Of a stretch of DNA of 14,645 bases, positions 1 through 7,903 are shown in pieces (position 1 is the first letter of the stretch; each line of letters starts with the position of its first letter). This stretch comes from an uncultured Eubacterium sp. (GTDB taxonomy: Bacteria; Bacillota; Clostridia; Lachnospirales; Lachnospiraceae). The notes under the pieces were generated by a model. That model was not told the origin of the DNA and did no database searches. It saw only the letters and a program-made list of their open reading frames with translations. Location: NCBI GenBank assembly GCA_905236225.1, contig CAJOPM010000185.1, positions 1 to 14,645 on the forward strand, read 5' to 3'. The position numbers and the translations under genes are program-made.

Positions 1-85
1 AGGGTAACCCCGACTGAGACCAGTTTGTTATAACCCCTACCTTCGCTACGCTTAGAGGAAGGGGTCTTATCCGACTGAGATAAAA
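1..85 (-). repeat. Dispersed hairpin repeat, copy 1, with a truncated tandem unit
   Basis: Read on the minus strand, this is the same element as at 4357-4407 and 10973-11027. The head CTCAGTCGG lies at 71-79 and is preceded by TTTAT, compared with TTTAA in the other copies. A hairpin with arms at 33-41 and 57-65 follows; one mismatch and the core CTAAGCGTAG (CTA/TAG closing a short loop) are visible. A second head, CTCAGTCGG (10-18 on the plus strand as CCGACTGAG), starts 61 bp further on and leads into GGGGTTACCCT before the window ends. This copy therefore looks like the end of a tandem pair or longer array. The left arm CCCCTTCC and right arm GGTAGGGG differ from copy 3 (CCCCCACC, GGTGGGGG), but one changed pair, C-G to T-A, keeps pairing. 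The element lies upstream of the Asp23 gene promoter in reverse orientation. Confidence 0.8.
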
Positions 86-93
86 AATATTAG

Positions 94-122
94 TAGAAAA
101 TAAGTGCCATAAGCGGTATAAT
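94..122 (+). promoter_or_regulatory. Probable sigma-A promoter for yloU-fakA-recG
   Basis: A perfect -10 box TATAAT lies at 117-122. Seventeen bases upstream is TAGAAA at 94-99, which matches 4 of 6 positions of TTGACA. Transcription would start near 129, giving a leader of about 70 nt before the yloU start. The promoter lies just downstream of repeat copy 1. The call rests on sequence match and position only. Confidence 0.5.
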
Positions 123-156
123 TTATAGTGATTATTTACGTGACAAAGTTAATTAT

Positions 157-172
157 ATTGCCATATGGCAAT
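157..172. promoter_or_regulatory. 16-bp perfect palindrome in the yloU leader
   Basis: ATTGCCATATGGCAAT is identical to its own reverse complement. It lies downstream of the proposed -10 box and 14 bases before the ribosome binding site (GAGGAGGG, 187-194). As DNA it could be a repressor operator. As RNA it would form a 6-bp stem, AUUGCC/GGCAAU, with an AUAU loop close to the ribosome binding site. Which of the two applies cannot be told from the sequence. Confidence 0.4.
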
Positions 173-200
173 TTGACTAATCTAATGAGGAGGGAATGAA

Positions 201-566
201 ATGGGTAGGAATGGTGAACTGTCCACAAAGCTTGGACAAATATATATAGATTCCGAGGTTATAGCAACCTACGCAGGATCTGTTGCGGTAGAATGCTTTG
301 GAATAGTCGGTATGGCAGCTGTTAACGTTAAAGACGGTATAGTTAAGCTCCTTAAAAAAGATTATCTTCATCATGGCATCAGTGTCAATTTTTCCGATGA
401 TAATCAGATTGAGCTTGATTTTCACGTCATTGTTTCTTATGGCGTTAGTATTAATGCTGTTGCTGAAAATTTGGTAAGTACAGTCAAATATAAAGTCGAA
501 GAATTTACCGGTATGAAGATTGGCGCAATCAACATTTATGTTGAGGGAGTCAGAGTTATCGATTGA
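201..566 (+). CDS. yloU: Asp23/Gls24 family (DUF322) envelope stress protein, YloU-like
   Basis: This 121-residue protein belongs to the Asp23/Gls24 family, small soluble proteins linked to cell-envelope homeostasis in Firmicutes. The recognisable core is an N-terminal stretch with GSVAVECFGIVGMA (about residues 26-39), then a beta-rich middle and the typical C-terminal segment ending in NIYVEGVRV. No signal peptide or membrane segment is seen. The start is fixed by GAGGAGGG at 187-194, six bases before ATG 201. The neighbours agree: in Bacillus subtilis yloU is followed by yloV, with recG a few genes on, and here the order is yloU, yloV/fakA, recG without the serine dehydratase genes. The gap to fakA is 14 bp, so co-transcription is very likely. 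The exact biochemical role of YloU-type members is not settled. Confidence 0.9.
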   Translation: MGRNGELSTKLGQIYIDSEVIATYAGSVAVECFGIVGMAAVNVKDGIVKLLKKDYLHHGISVNFSDDNQIELDFHVIVSYGVSINAVAENLVSTVKYKVEEFTGMKIGAINIYVEGVRVID

Positions 567-580
567 GGAGGAACTAAGAG

Positions 581-2266
581 GTGGAGATTAATTCGATAGA
601 TGCTGCTGCTGTCAAAAATATGTTTTTAACAGCAGCACAGAATCTCGATTCAAATAAAGAATGGATTAATGAACTTAATGTATTTCCGGTACCTGATGGT
701 GATACCGGAACTAATATGTCTATGACTATTATGTCGGCGGCTAGAGAAGTAAGTGAATGCGAAGATGCTAATATGCGCGTAGTAGCTAAAGCTATGTCTC
801 AAGGATCACTAAGAGGCGCAAGAGGTAATTCGGGTGTTATCTTATCACAGCTGCTTAGAGGTTTTTCAAGAGTAATTGAAAACTATGACAAACTTGACGT
901 AACTATATTGGCCGAAGCATCTGAAAAAGCTGTTGAGACTGCATACAAGGCAGTTATGAAACCGAAAGAAGGAACTATTCTTACCGTGGCAAAAGGAGCC
1001 TGTGAAAAAGCAGTTCAGATGGTTCATGAGACAGAGGATATAGCGCTTTTCTTAAAAGAAGTAATTGCGGCAAGCGAAGAGGTTCTTGAAAAGACGCCTG
1101 ATATGCTTCCTGTATTAAAACAGGCCGGAGTGGTAGACTCGGGCGGACAAGGACTTGTAGTTGTTTTAAAAGGAGCGCTTGAAGGATTGACAGGAGAAGA
1201 GCCCAAATTCAAATTTGAAGGCACGACTCCCTCTCTTAAGCCTACTAAGATTTCTACGCAGACCGAAGAAGAGATAAAGTTTGGGTATTGTACAGAGTTT
1301 ATTATTGTGCTTAATAATCCTGTAAGCGATGACAGAGTTAATGAACTTAAGGATTTCCTCGAAAATCTTGGAGATTCTATAGTTGTTGTTGCGGACGACG
1401 AGATTATTAAGATTCATGTACATACCAATAATCCCGGAAAAGCAATTGAAGAGGCTCTAACACTTGGCTCTCTTAGCAGAATTAAGATAGATAATATGAG
1501 AGAAGAGCACCAGGAGAGGCTTATAAAAAACTCAGAAGAATTAGCTAAAAAGCAGGCCAAGGAGAATAAAGACAGAAGAGCAAAAAAAGAAGAGAATACA
1601 GAGCGCAAGAAGTCAGGCTTTATAAGTGTATCTGTAGGAAGCGGAATTAATGAAATATTCAAAAGCTTAGGCGCAGATTATATTATCGAAGGCGGCCAGA
1701 CTATGAATCCAAGCACCGAGGATATTCTTGGTGCGATTGAAAAAGTTAATGCTGATACCGTATATATTCTTCCTAATAACTCTAATATTATCCTTGCAGC
1801 CACTCAGGCTGCTCAGTTATGCGAGGACAAGGATATTGTAGTTATTCCCACAAAGACTATCCCTCAGGGAATTGCTGCGATTATAAATTATTCAGAGCAG
1901 TTTGATAAAGAAGAAAATAAAACACATATGCTTAGTGAAATTGAGGCGGTTAAGTCCGGAAGCGTTACATATGCTGTAAGAGATACCAATATTGATGATA
2001 AAGACATCAAAAAGGGCGACTATATGGGAATAGGAGATGCCGGCATTTTATCAGTAGGTAAAGAGCTTGATGAGACTGCGCTTGATATGATTTCTCAGAT
2101 GGTAGATGAAGATATGTCGCTTATTACCGTGTATTTTGGTGAAGAAGTTACAGATGAGATGGCAAAGAATTTCGAAGCTAAATTATCTGATAAGTTCTCT
2201 GATTTAGAGATTGAGACAGAAGTTGGCGGACAGCCTATTTATTATTATATCGTATCGGTTGAATAA
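581..2266 (+). CDS. fakA: DAK2 domain fatty acid kinase-like protein (FakA/YloV)
   Basis: This 561-residue protein has the FakA/YloV layout. FakA phosphorylates fatty acids presented by a FakB (DegV-family) partner, feeding exogenous fatty acid into phospholipid synthesis. The N-terminal DhaL-type nucleotide domain (about 1-205) shows NVFPVPDGDTGTNM at 33-46, with D39 and D41 as likely Mg-ATP ligands, GARGNSGVILSQLLRG at 79-94, and DSGGQG at 186-191. The middle domain has C237 (YCTEF) and the HVHT pair H279/H281, the trio proposed to bind zinc in FakA. A lysine/glutamate-rich linker (about 308-345) leads to a C-terminal domain ending in GGQPIYYYIVSVE. The length is normal for the family. The start is GTG at 581 with GGAGG at 567-571; the yloU stop overlaps nothing. 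No fakB lies in the window, so the fatty acid role is inferred from family. Confidence 0.88.
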   Translation: MEINSIDAAAVKNMFLTAAQNLDSNKEWINELNVFPVPDGDTGTNMSMTIMSAAREVSECEDANMRVVAKAMSQGSLRGARGNSGVILSQLLRGFSRVIENYDKLDVTILAEASEKAVETAYKAVMKPKEGTILTVAKGACEKAVQMVHETEDIALFLKEVIAASEEVLEKTPDMLPVLKQAGVVDSGGQGLVVVLKGALEGLTGEEPKFKFEGTTPSLKPTKISTQTEEEIKFGYCTEFIIVLNNPVSDDRVNELKDFLENLGDSIVVVADDEIIKIHVHTNNPGKAIEEALTLGSLSRIKIDNMREEHQERLIKNSEELAKKQAKENKDRRAKKEENTERKKSGFISVSVGSGINEIFKSLGADYIIEGGQTMNPSTEDILGAIEKVNADTVYILPNNSNIILAATQAAQLCEDKDIVVIPTKTIPQGIAAIINYSEQFDKEENKTHMLSEIEAVKSGSVTYAVRDTNIDDKDIKKGDYMGIGDAGILSVGKELDETALDMISQMVDEDMSLITVYFGEEVTDEMAKNFEAKLSDKFSDLEIETEVGGQPIYYYIVSVE

Positions 2267-2283
2267 GAGGCGCAGATAAAGAT

Positions 2284-4359
2284 ATGAACTGGAATTTATC
2301 CATCAAAAATCTCAAAGGAATAGGAGATAAAACAGCAAAATTATTTAACAAATTAGGAGTATACACTATAGGTGATATGCTCCTTTATTTTCCGCGCGAT
2401 TATAAATGCTATCCAAAGGCAGTCTCGCTTGCAGAATGTGTAGAAGAATTTAAAAGTACAAATAAAAAGGAAGCATCAGTTGCTATACGAATCAGGATTG
2501 TATCGCCTCCGGTTATAAAAAGCACTGCAAAGATGCCTATTGTCGTATTAAATGTTCCATATAATGGAGGAAGGCTTGAGGCTATTTGGTTTAGGACTAC
2601 ATATATAAGGAGCATACTTAAACCATCCTTTACGTATGTGTTATATGGCAAGGCAACGTTTAAGAATAATAATATACATATTTCACAGCCGGAAATATAT
2701 AAAGACAAAGAGTATATAAGTATTTCATCAAAACCTGTTCCCATATATTCGCTAACCAAATCGCTTAGCCAAAAGACTTTGGCTAAAGCCGTAAGAAGCG
2801 CACTAAGTGTGGCGGATTTTGCAAATGATTATATGCCCCCTGATATACTAAAGAGAAATAATCTATATGATTATCAAAGAGCTATATCGGGTATGCATTT
2901 TCCGCAAAATGAAGAAGATGCAAAAAAGTCATTAGAAAGACTGGCTTTTGATGAATTCTTTCTATTTTGTTTAGGGACAGCAAGAATAAATGAGAATAGT
3001 TTTAAAGAAAGCAATTCTTATATTATAAAATGGGGAAGCTATGCTGATAAAATCATAAATAATCTGCCGTTTGAGTTAACCGATGATCAAAAGAAAGTGA
3101 TAGATGAGATCTTTTTTGACCTATCTTCTGAGCATGTTATGCAAAGACTTTTAGAAGGCGATGTATCAAGCGGAAAGACAATGGTTGCCTTGCTTGCTAT
3201 GGTATCGGCCTCGCAAGAGGGCTATCAGTCTGTTATTATGGCGCCGACTGAGGTGCTGGCAAGACAACATTATAGAACATTTAGCAGCATTATATCTGAA
3301 AATAATCTGGACATACCGCTTGTTTGTCTTACAGGTTCTATGAAGAAAAAAGAAAAAGAAGAGGCGTATAAGATTATTGCCGAAAAAGAAAATGCAATAA
3401 TCATTGGAACTCATGCACTTATTCAAGAAGGAGTTAATTATAACAATCTGGCACTTGTAATAACCGATGAGCAGCACAGATTTGGAGTAAATCAAAGAAA
3501 AACGTTATCCGATAAGGCTTCATCTGCACATGTTTTGGTAATGAGCGCAACGCCTATACCAAGAACTCTTGCCATTATGCTTTACAGCGGAATGAGCATA
3601 TCTCAAATAAAACATCTGCCAAGTAAAAGGCTGCCGATTAAAAATGCTCTGGTAGGCGAGCAGTATCTAAATAAGGCTTACGATTTTATTAAAAAGAGGA
3701 TTAAAAACGGCGAGCAGGCTTATTTGATATGTCCCATGGTTGAGGAAAATGATCAAAATAACCTGCCAAGTGTTACCTCGATGAAAACAGAGCTTGATAA
3801 GTATTATAATAATGAGATTAAGACGGCTATATTACATGGCAAAATGAAAAGCGATGAAAAGAATAAAATAATGGCTGCGTTTGAGAAAAATGAAATCTCA
3901 CTTTTGATTTCTACCACAGTCGTTGAAGTGGGTGTAAATGTACCTAACGCTACAGTTATGATGGTACTTTCAGCAGATAGATTCGGCTTAGCACAGCTTC
4001 ATCAGCTTAGAGGCCGAATAGGCAGAGGAGAAGAGCAAGGGTATTGCATTTTTGTGAATCTTTCTGACAGTGATGAGGCAGCAAAGCGACTCGAAGTGTT
4101 AAACACTTGTAATGATGGATTTGAGATTGCAGCCTATGACCTTAAACTCAGAGGACCCGGTAATTTCTTTGGAATTAGACAAAGCGGAGATATGGGATTT
4201 AAGATTGCAGATATTTACAGAGATTCTAAACAGCTAAAGATGGCAAAAACAGAAGCGGACAGACTGCTTAGCGAAGATAGGGATTTAGAAGGTCATACTA
4301 TGCTTAAAGAATATTTTGAAAAATACTATACGGATTTTATAGAATCGGCGAATATTTAA
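2284..4359 (+). CDS. recG: ATP-dependent DNA helicase RecG
   Basis: RecG regresses stalled replication forks and processes branched DNA intermediates. The 691-residue protein has the full domain order. An N-terminal wedge/OB region (about 1-250) begins with the helix-hairpin-helix-like LKGIGDKTAKLFNKLG. The helicase core has motif I GDVSSGKT at 292-299, motif II DEQH at 395-398 (followed by RFGV), motif III SATPIPRTLA, and the C-terminal RecA-like motifs TTVVEVGVNVPNA and QLHQLRGRIGRG. The TRG-like segment RGPGNFFGIRQSG follows. Motif I has a serine where GDVGSGKT is usual; the P-loop pattern GxxxxGKT is intact. The start ATG at 2284 is 17 bp after fakA, with only a weak, distant AGAGG at 2266-2270, so translational coupling to fakA may help. 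The stop codon TAA (4357-4359) falls at the edge of repeat copy 2. Confidence 0.96.
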   Translation: MNWNLSIKNLKGIGDKTAKLFNKLGVYTIGDMLLYFPRDYKCYPKAVSLAECVEEFKSTNKKEASVAIRIRIVSPPVIKSTAKMPIVVLNVPYNGGRLEAIWFRTTYIRSILKPSFTYVLYGKATFKNNNIHISQPEIYKDKEYISISSKPVPIYSLTKSLSQKTLAKAVRSALSVADFANDYMPPDILKRNNLYDYQRAISGMHFPQNEEDAKKSLERLAFDEFFLFCLGTARINENSFKESNSYIIKWGSYADKIINNLPFELTDDQKKVIDEIFFDLSSEHVMQRLLEGDVSSGKTMVALLAMVSASQEGYQSVIMAPTEVLARQHYRTFSSIISENNLDIPLVCLTGSMKKKEKEEAYKIIAEKENAIIIGTHALIQEGVNYNNLALVITDEQHRFGVNQRKTLSDKASSAHVLVMSATPIPRTLAIMLYSGMSISQIKHLPSKRLPIKNALVGEQYLNKAYDFIKKRIKNGEQAYLICPMVEENDQNNLPSVTSMKTELDKYYNNEIKTAILHGKMKSDEKNKIMAAFEKNEISLLISTTVVEVGVNVPNATVMMVLSADRFGLAQLHQLRGRIGRGEEQGYCIFVNLSDSDEAAKRLEVLNTCNDGFEIAAYDLKLRGPGNFFGIRQSGDMGFKIADIYRDSKQLKMAKTEADRLLSEDRDLEGHTMLKEYFEKYYTDFIESANI

Positions 4360-4407
4360 CTCAGTCGGAGGAATCCTCACTAAGCGTTAGCGTAGGTGGG
4401 GGTTATT
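4357..4407 (+). repeat. Dispersed hairpin repeat, copy 2, between convergent recG and rqcH
   Basis: The element reads TTTAACTCAGTCGGAG, then a hairpin with left arm 4372-4380 (AATCCTCAC) and right arm 4396-4404 (GTGGGGGTT), nine pairs including two G-T. Inside is CTAAGCGTTAG at 4380-4390, identical to copy 3. The left arm is about 4 bases shorter than in copy 3. The element fills the entire 43-bp gap between recG and rqcH. Its TTTAA provides the recG stop, and its TTAT provides, on the other strand, the rqcH stop. TTATTCTTT follows the hairpin on the plus strand, so the element could act as an intrinsic terminator for recG; the minus-strand exit lacks a T-run. Confidence 0.82.
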
Positions 4408-6145
4408 CTTTAACTAAAGTCAAACTGCTTATATCCGGAGCGACCGTCATTGAGTAATTGGTGTAATATACTACAAATCCGGGTTTGGCACCACCGGGCT
4501 TTTTGACCTCTTTTTTCTGGACATAGTCAATGTCAATTTTGGAAGATTCTCTGCCTTTAGAGTAATATGCCGCTAATGCTGCAGCATCTTCAAATGCTTT
4601 GTCGGATAGTGGAGCGTTTGAGGATTTTAAGATTACATGAGAGCCTGGAATTTTTTTAGCATGGAAAAACCAGTCCTTTGCAGATGCAAACTTAAATGTC
4701 AAATAGTCGTTTTGATAATTGTTTTTTCCGACGTACAGGTCATAACCTTCCGAAGTAACATAGTGAAGAGGCTTGCTTTTAGGCGTTTTGGCATTCTTAG
4801 AGCCGTGTTTTTTAATATATCCGCAGTCAACAAGCTCTTCCTTAATCATTGATAAGTCTTCATTGCTTGTAGCAATATCAAGAGAAGATAAAATAGATTC
4901 AAGATGAGAGATTTCATCTTGGGTCTCTTTTGTAAGTTTAGTCAGAGCCTCATTTGTTCTTTTCATTTTCGAATATTTGTCAAAATAACGCTGTGCATTC
5001 TGACTTGGTGTAAGATCTTCTTTAAGAGGTATTGTCACTTCTTCTCCGGTGTTAAAATCAATTGCACTAAGAGATTTTGCATCTTCTTTAAGGCCGTAGC
5101 CATAGGTGTTGATAAGCTCGCCGTAAAGCCTGTATTTATCGCGCTTTTCGGTATCCTTAAGCTGATGCATTTGCAAAGTGAGCTTCTTAACATTACGCTC
5201 TAACAATGTGGTCGTTATCTTACGAAGGTCAGAAGATTTTTGACGCATTCGTGTATATATGTCTTTTTCAGAATAGTAATTTTCCAAAACATCCGAGATG
5301 CTATCAAATTTTGAGATATTATAATCTTCATATTGAGTTAGGTTAATAGATGAAAATTCGACGGGTTTATTTTCATCATATACAATTTGCGGAGAAAAAT
5401 CACACGAAATAATATCTTCACATAAAAGCGTAAACTGTTTATAAAGATGCTCCGTTTCTATATCGGAAAGTGACGCTGTTGGAGCGTTGGCATCAATGTT
5501 CGCCCTGTAGGCACATTCCGATGCAATGAGGGGACTGATTCCCGTATATCCCATATAAATAGCCTTGCATACAGTCAAAGGCTTATTTATGATGCGTAAT
5601 TTAAAATCATTATAATCAAGGTTAAATATAGAGCCTTTTTCGCCCTGGGCGGGAATAAAATAATTGCGCCCGGGAAGTACCTCTCTGACAGAGCTTACCT
5701 GTGAGGAGATATGCTTGATAGAGTCGATAATTTTATCGGACTCATCGGTAAATATAATATTACTGTGTTTGCCCATAATCTCTATAATAAGATTTTTTGT
5801 GCATAAATCTCCTAACTCGTTAAGATGTTCTATCTTAATTCTTATTACTCTTTCAAGATCCGGTTGAGAAATATCTACAATGCGTCCTCCGGCAATATGC
5901 TTCCTAAGAAGCATACAAAAATTAGGAGCATTAAGAGGGGATTTTTTGTTTTCTTTTACAAAGTATATGAGCGGAAGAGAGGGGCTTGAAGATATATACA
6001 GCCTTGTTGACGGTGCATTTAAAGGTTTGAGTTGCAGTAGGAGCGCATCTTTTTCGGGCTGTGCTATCTTTGCAATTCTGGCACCGCTGAGAGTATCTTT
6101 TAAATCTTTGGTTATATTTCTAATTACAATTCCGTCAAATGCCAT
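4403..6145 (-). CDS. rqcH: NFACT family ribosome quality control factor RqcH
   Basis: RqcH binds stalled large ribosomal subunits and recruits alanyl-tRNA to add C-terminal polyalanine tails that mark truncated chains for proteolysis. Older annotations call this family fibronectin/fibrinogen-binding protein. The 580-residue protein shows the order NFACT-N (1 to about 220, starting MAFDGIVIRNITKDL), helix-hairpin-helix region, a long charged coiled-coil stretch (about 290-440), and NFACT-R with DWFFHAKKIPGSHVILK near 491-507 and KKPGGAKPGFVVYYTN near 548-563. The residue pair matching the catalytically important Asp-Arg of NFACT-N appears as E98-R99. The start at 6145 has AAGGA overlapping the last base of the upstream stop, eight bases away, and the gap to the DUF4364 gene is 11 bp. 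The stop codon sits inside repeat copy 2. Confidence 0.93.
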   Translation of the reverse strand: MAFDGIVIRNITKDLKDTLSGARIAKIAQPEKDALLLQLKPLNAPSTRLYISSSPSLPLIYFVKENKKSPLNAPNFCMLLRKHIAGGRIVDISQPDLERVIRIKIEHLNELGDLCTKNLIIEIMGKHSNIIFTDESDKIIDSIKHISSQVSSVREVLPGRNYFIPAQGEKGSIFNLDYNDFKLRIINKPLTVCKAIYMGYTGISPLIASECAYRANIDANAPTASLSDIETEHLYKQFTLLCEDIISCDFSPQIVYDENKPVEFSSINLTQYEDYNISKFDSISDVLENYYSEKDIYTRMRQKSSDLRKITTTLLERNVKKLTLQMHQLKDTEKRDKYRLYGELINTYGYGLKEDAKSLSAIDFNTGEEVTIPLKEDLTPSQNAQRYFDKYSKMKRTNEALTKLTKETQDEISHLESILSSLDIATSNEDLSMIKEELVDCGYIKKHGSKNAKTPKSKPLHYVTSEGYDLYVGKNNYQNDYLTFKFASAKDWFFHAKKIPGSHVILKSSNAPLSDKAFEDAAALAAYYSKGRESSKIDIDYVQKKEVKKPGGAKPGFVVYYTNYSMTVAPDISSLTLVKE

Positions 6146-6156
6146 GTTTTAATCCT

Positions 6157-6672
6157 TTATTTAAGAAGCATATCCATAAGAGTATAGTAGATATCGCTGC
6201 TTGTATCTTTCCAATTTTCGCAAATAGTTTGTGCCGCTTTTGATGAGGGAACGCTGAGCGTTAAGGATAATATTTGTTTATCGGCACTTATTATCTTGCA
6301 AATTGCTTCGTAATTGCCATTAACTGATTTAGTGTAATCAGCCTCTAATAAGTGGTCGGGTTTTGATGAAATATCAAGGCTGCTAAGATATGCCTTAGCC
6401 TCTGCCTTGGTTTCATCAGAAATTCTCTCCGAAAGATAGGTAAGAATTTCTCTGCCTGACTCTGTTATTGAATATTGAGAGTCGTTATATGTGGTATTTA
6501 GAGAAACAAAATTAGAATCGGTAAGTTCTCCTAAAGCATTTCTGGCAGAGATATAGGTTGTATAATTATACTCTAAAAAAAATTCTGAGATTATCATTCC
6601 GCTAAGGGGAGCATCACAGATATCAAGGAGATATAAAATAATTAGCTTGTATAAATTATGTATCTGTGCCAT
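6157..6672 (-). CDS. DUF4364 family winged-helix protein
   Basis: This 171-residue soluble protein matches DUF4364 in length and in its N-terminal pattern: KLIILYLLDICDAPLSGMII, then a segment rich in Tyr/Thr (FLEYNYTTYISARNALGEL), and a wing with YSITESGREILTYL near residues 65-80. That pattern is typical of PadR/winged-helix DNA-binding folds, so a transcriptional regulator is the likeliest role, but no target is known. The C-terminal half (about 95-171) resembles no motif I can name. The start ATG at 6672 has GAGGT (complement of 6678-6682) overlapping the malic enzyme stop, and only 8 bp separate the two genes. Being between malic enzyme and rqcH in one operon gives no clear functional hint. 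Confidence 0.8.
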   Translation of the reverse strand: MAQIHNLYKLIILYLLDICDAPLSGMIISEFFLEYNYTTYISARNALGELTDSNFVSLNTTYNDSQYSITESGREILTYLSERISDETKAEAKAYLSSLDISSKPDHLLEADYTKSVNGNYEAICKIISADKQILSLTLSVPSSKAAQTICENWKDTSSDIYYTLMDMLLK

Positions 6673-6680
6673 AGATTACC

Positions 6681-7835
6681 TCAATCATTAATATGAGATT
6701 TAACAGCTTCACTTACAGCCCTGGCAACGTTTGGATCCATAGGCTCGGGAATGATAAAGTCTTCGCAAAGCTTATCGTCCGGAACGAGAGCGGCTAAAGC
6801 TTCTGCGGCAGCAAGTTTCATCTCTTCGGTAATAGCTTTTGCTCTGCCTTCTAATGCTCCTTTGAAAATTCCCGGGAAAGCAATAACATTGTTTACCTGG
6901 TTTGGAAAGTCGCTTCTTCCGGTTCCGACTATTCTTGCGCCTGCTTCTTTAGCAAGATCGGGCATAATTTCGGGCACGGGGTTTGACATAGCAAAGATGA
7001 TAGCATCTTTATTCATGGAAGAAACCATTTCTTTGGTAACAATACCCGGAGCCGATACGCCGATAAAAATATCTGCACCTTTTAGCGCATCTGACAAACT
7101 GCCTGTTATATTGTCAAGATTTGTAATCTGGCACATTTCTTTTTTGGCCCAGTTAAGATCATCTCTGTCTTTGCTTACGATTCCTTTCCTGTCACATAAG
7201 ATAGCGTGTTTAAAACCGTAACGCAGCAATAACTTGGTAATAGCTATGCCGGCAGATCCTGAGCCGTTAACTACGATTTTGCAGTCCTCTTTTGATTTTT
7301 TTGTTATTTTAAGAGCGTTAATTATACCGGCAAGCACTACAATTGCAGTTCCGTGCTGATCATCATGAAATACCGGTATATTAAGTGTCTCTTTTAAGCG
7401 CCTTTCAATCTCGAAACATCTTGGGGCAGAAATATCCTCAAGATTAATGCCGCCATAATTAGGAGCAAGGTATGTGATGGTCTTAACTAATTCATCAGTA
7501 TCCTGCGTATCAAGACATATCGGCACGGCATTGACTCCGCCGAATTCTTTGAATAAGACGCATTTTCCTTCCATTACAGGCATAGCAGCAAGTGCGCCTA
7601 TATTGCCAAGTCCCAGGACTGCGCTTCCGTCTGAAATAACCGCAACAGTGTTGGCTTTCATAGTATATGTATATGCTTTCTCTGAATCCTTGTCGATTTC
7701 GACACAAGGGGCTGCAACGCCGGGAGTATATGCAATTGATAAATCTTCGCGACTTTCAATATGTGATTTGGGTATGGTCTGCAGTTTGCCGTTCCATTCT
7801 TTGTGTTTATTTAATGCAATTTCATTAAGATCCAT
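6681..7835 (-). CDS. NAD-type malic enzyme (oxaloacetate-decarboxylating malate dehydrogenase)
   Basis: The enzyme oxidatively decarboxylates malate to pyruvate and CO2. With the start chosen here it has 384 residues, the usual size of the short bacterial form. Visible motifs are YTPGVAAPC near the N terminus, the malate/metal region VAVISDGSAVLGLGNIG and LFKEFGGVNAVP, DDQHGTAIVVLAG, the dinucleotide-binding NGSGSAGIA (GxGxxG), and MSNPVPEIMPD. An acidic residue after the second strand of the Rossmann fold (LCDRKG) points to NAD rather than NADP. An in-frame ATG ten codons upstream (7865) has no ribosome binding site, whereas ATG 7835 has GGAGG (complement of 7847-7851) eleven bases away. It is the first gene of a three-gene minus-strand operon with DUF4364 and rqcH. 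No C-terminal phosphotransacetylase domain is present. Confidence 0.93.
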   Translation of the reverse strand: MDLNEIALNKHKEWNGKLQTIPKSHIESREDLSIAYTPGVAAPCVEIDKDSEKAYTYTMKANTVAVISDGSAVLGLGNIGALAAMPVMEGKCVLFKEFGGVNAVPICLDTQDTDELVKTITYLAPNYGGINLEDISAPRCFEIERRLKETLNIPVFHDDQHGTAIVVLAGIINALKITKKSKEDCKIVVNGSGSAGIAITKLLLRYGFKHAILCDRKGIVSKDRDDLNWAKKEMCQITNLDNITGSLSDALKGADIFIGVSAPGIVTKEMVSSMNKDAIIFAMSNPVPEIMPDLAKEAGARIVGTGRSDFPNQVNNVIAFPGIFKGALEGRAKAITEEMKLAAAEALAALVPDDKLCEDFIIPEPMDPNVARAVSEAVKSHIND

Positions 7836-7874
7836 ATTATATGATACCTCCGTAAAATATTTCAATTACTCACA

Positions 7875-7903
7875 AGTATAGATTAAGGTAATAATGAAAT
7901 CAA
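7875..7903 (-). promoter_or_regulatory. Probable sigma-A promoter of the malic enzyme operon
   Basis: On the minus strand, TTGATT (complement of 7898-7903) is followed after 17 bases by TATACT (complement of 7875-7880). These match 4 of 6 and 5 of 6 consensus positions. A start near 7868 would leave about 33 nt of leader before the ATG at 7835, including the GGAGG site. Confidence 0.6.

Noticed and set aside
1..80. CRISPR or attachment-site reading of the repeated CCGACTGAG
   Set aside because: Only two direct heads are seen, the intervening 50 bases form a hairpin rather than a spacer, and isolated copies occur elsewhere next to gene ends. No cas or integrase gene is present.
158..186. Promoter-like TTGCCA and TCTAAT with 17-base spacing before yloU
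   Set aside because: Both boxes match 5 of 6 consensus positions, but transcription would begin inside the ribosome binding site at 187-194, and the -35 is part of the palindrome. The TATAAT at 117-122 is a better fit.
3161..3495. Short frames inside recG on both strands
   Set aside because: They overlap the helicase motifs of recG in other frames and show no independent coding signs.
4637..6152. Several plus-strand frames opposite rqcH
   Set aside because: All are antisense shadows of a well-recognised full-length gene, with no supporting start signals.
7836..7865. Upstream ATG start for malic enzyme at 7865
   Set aside because: It has no ribosome binding site, whereas ATG 7835 follows GGAGG and matches the usual N terminus.
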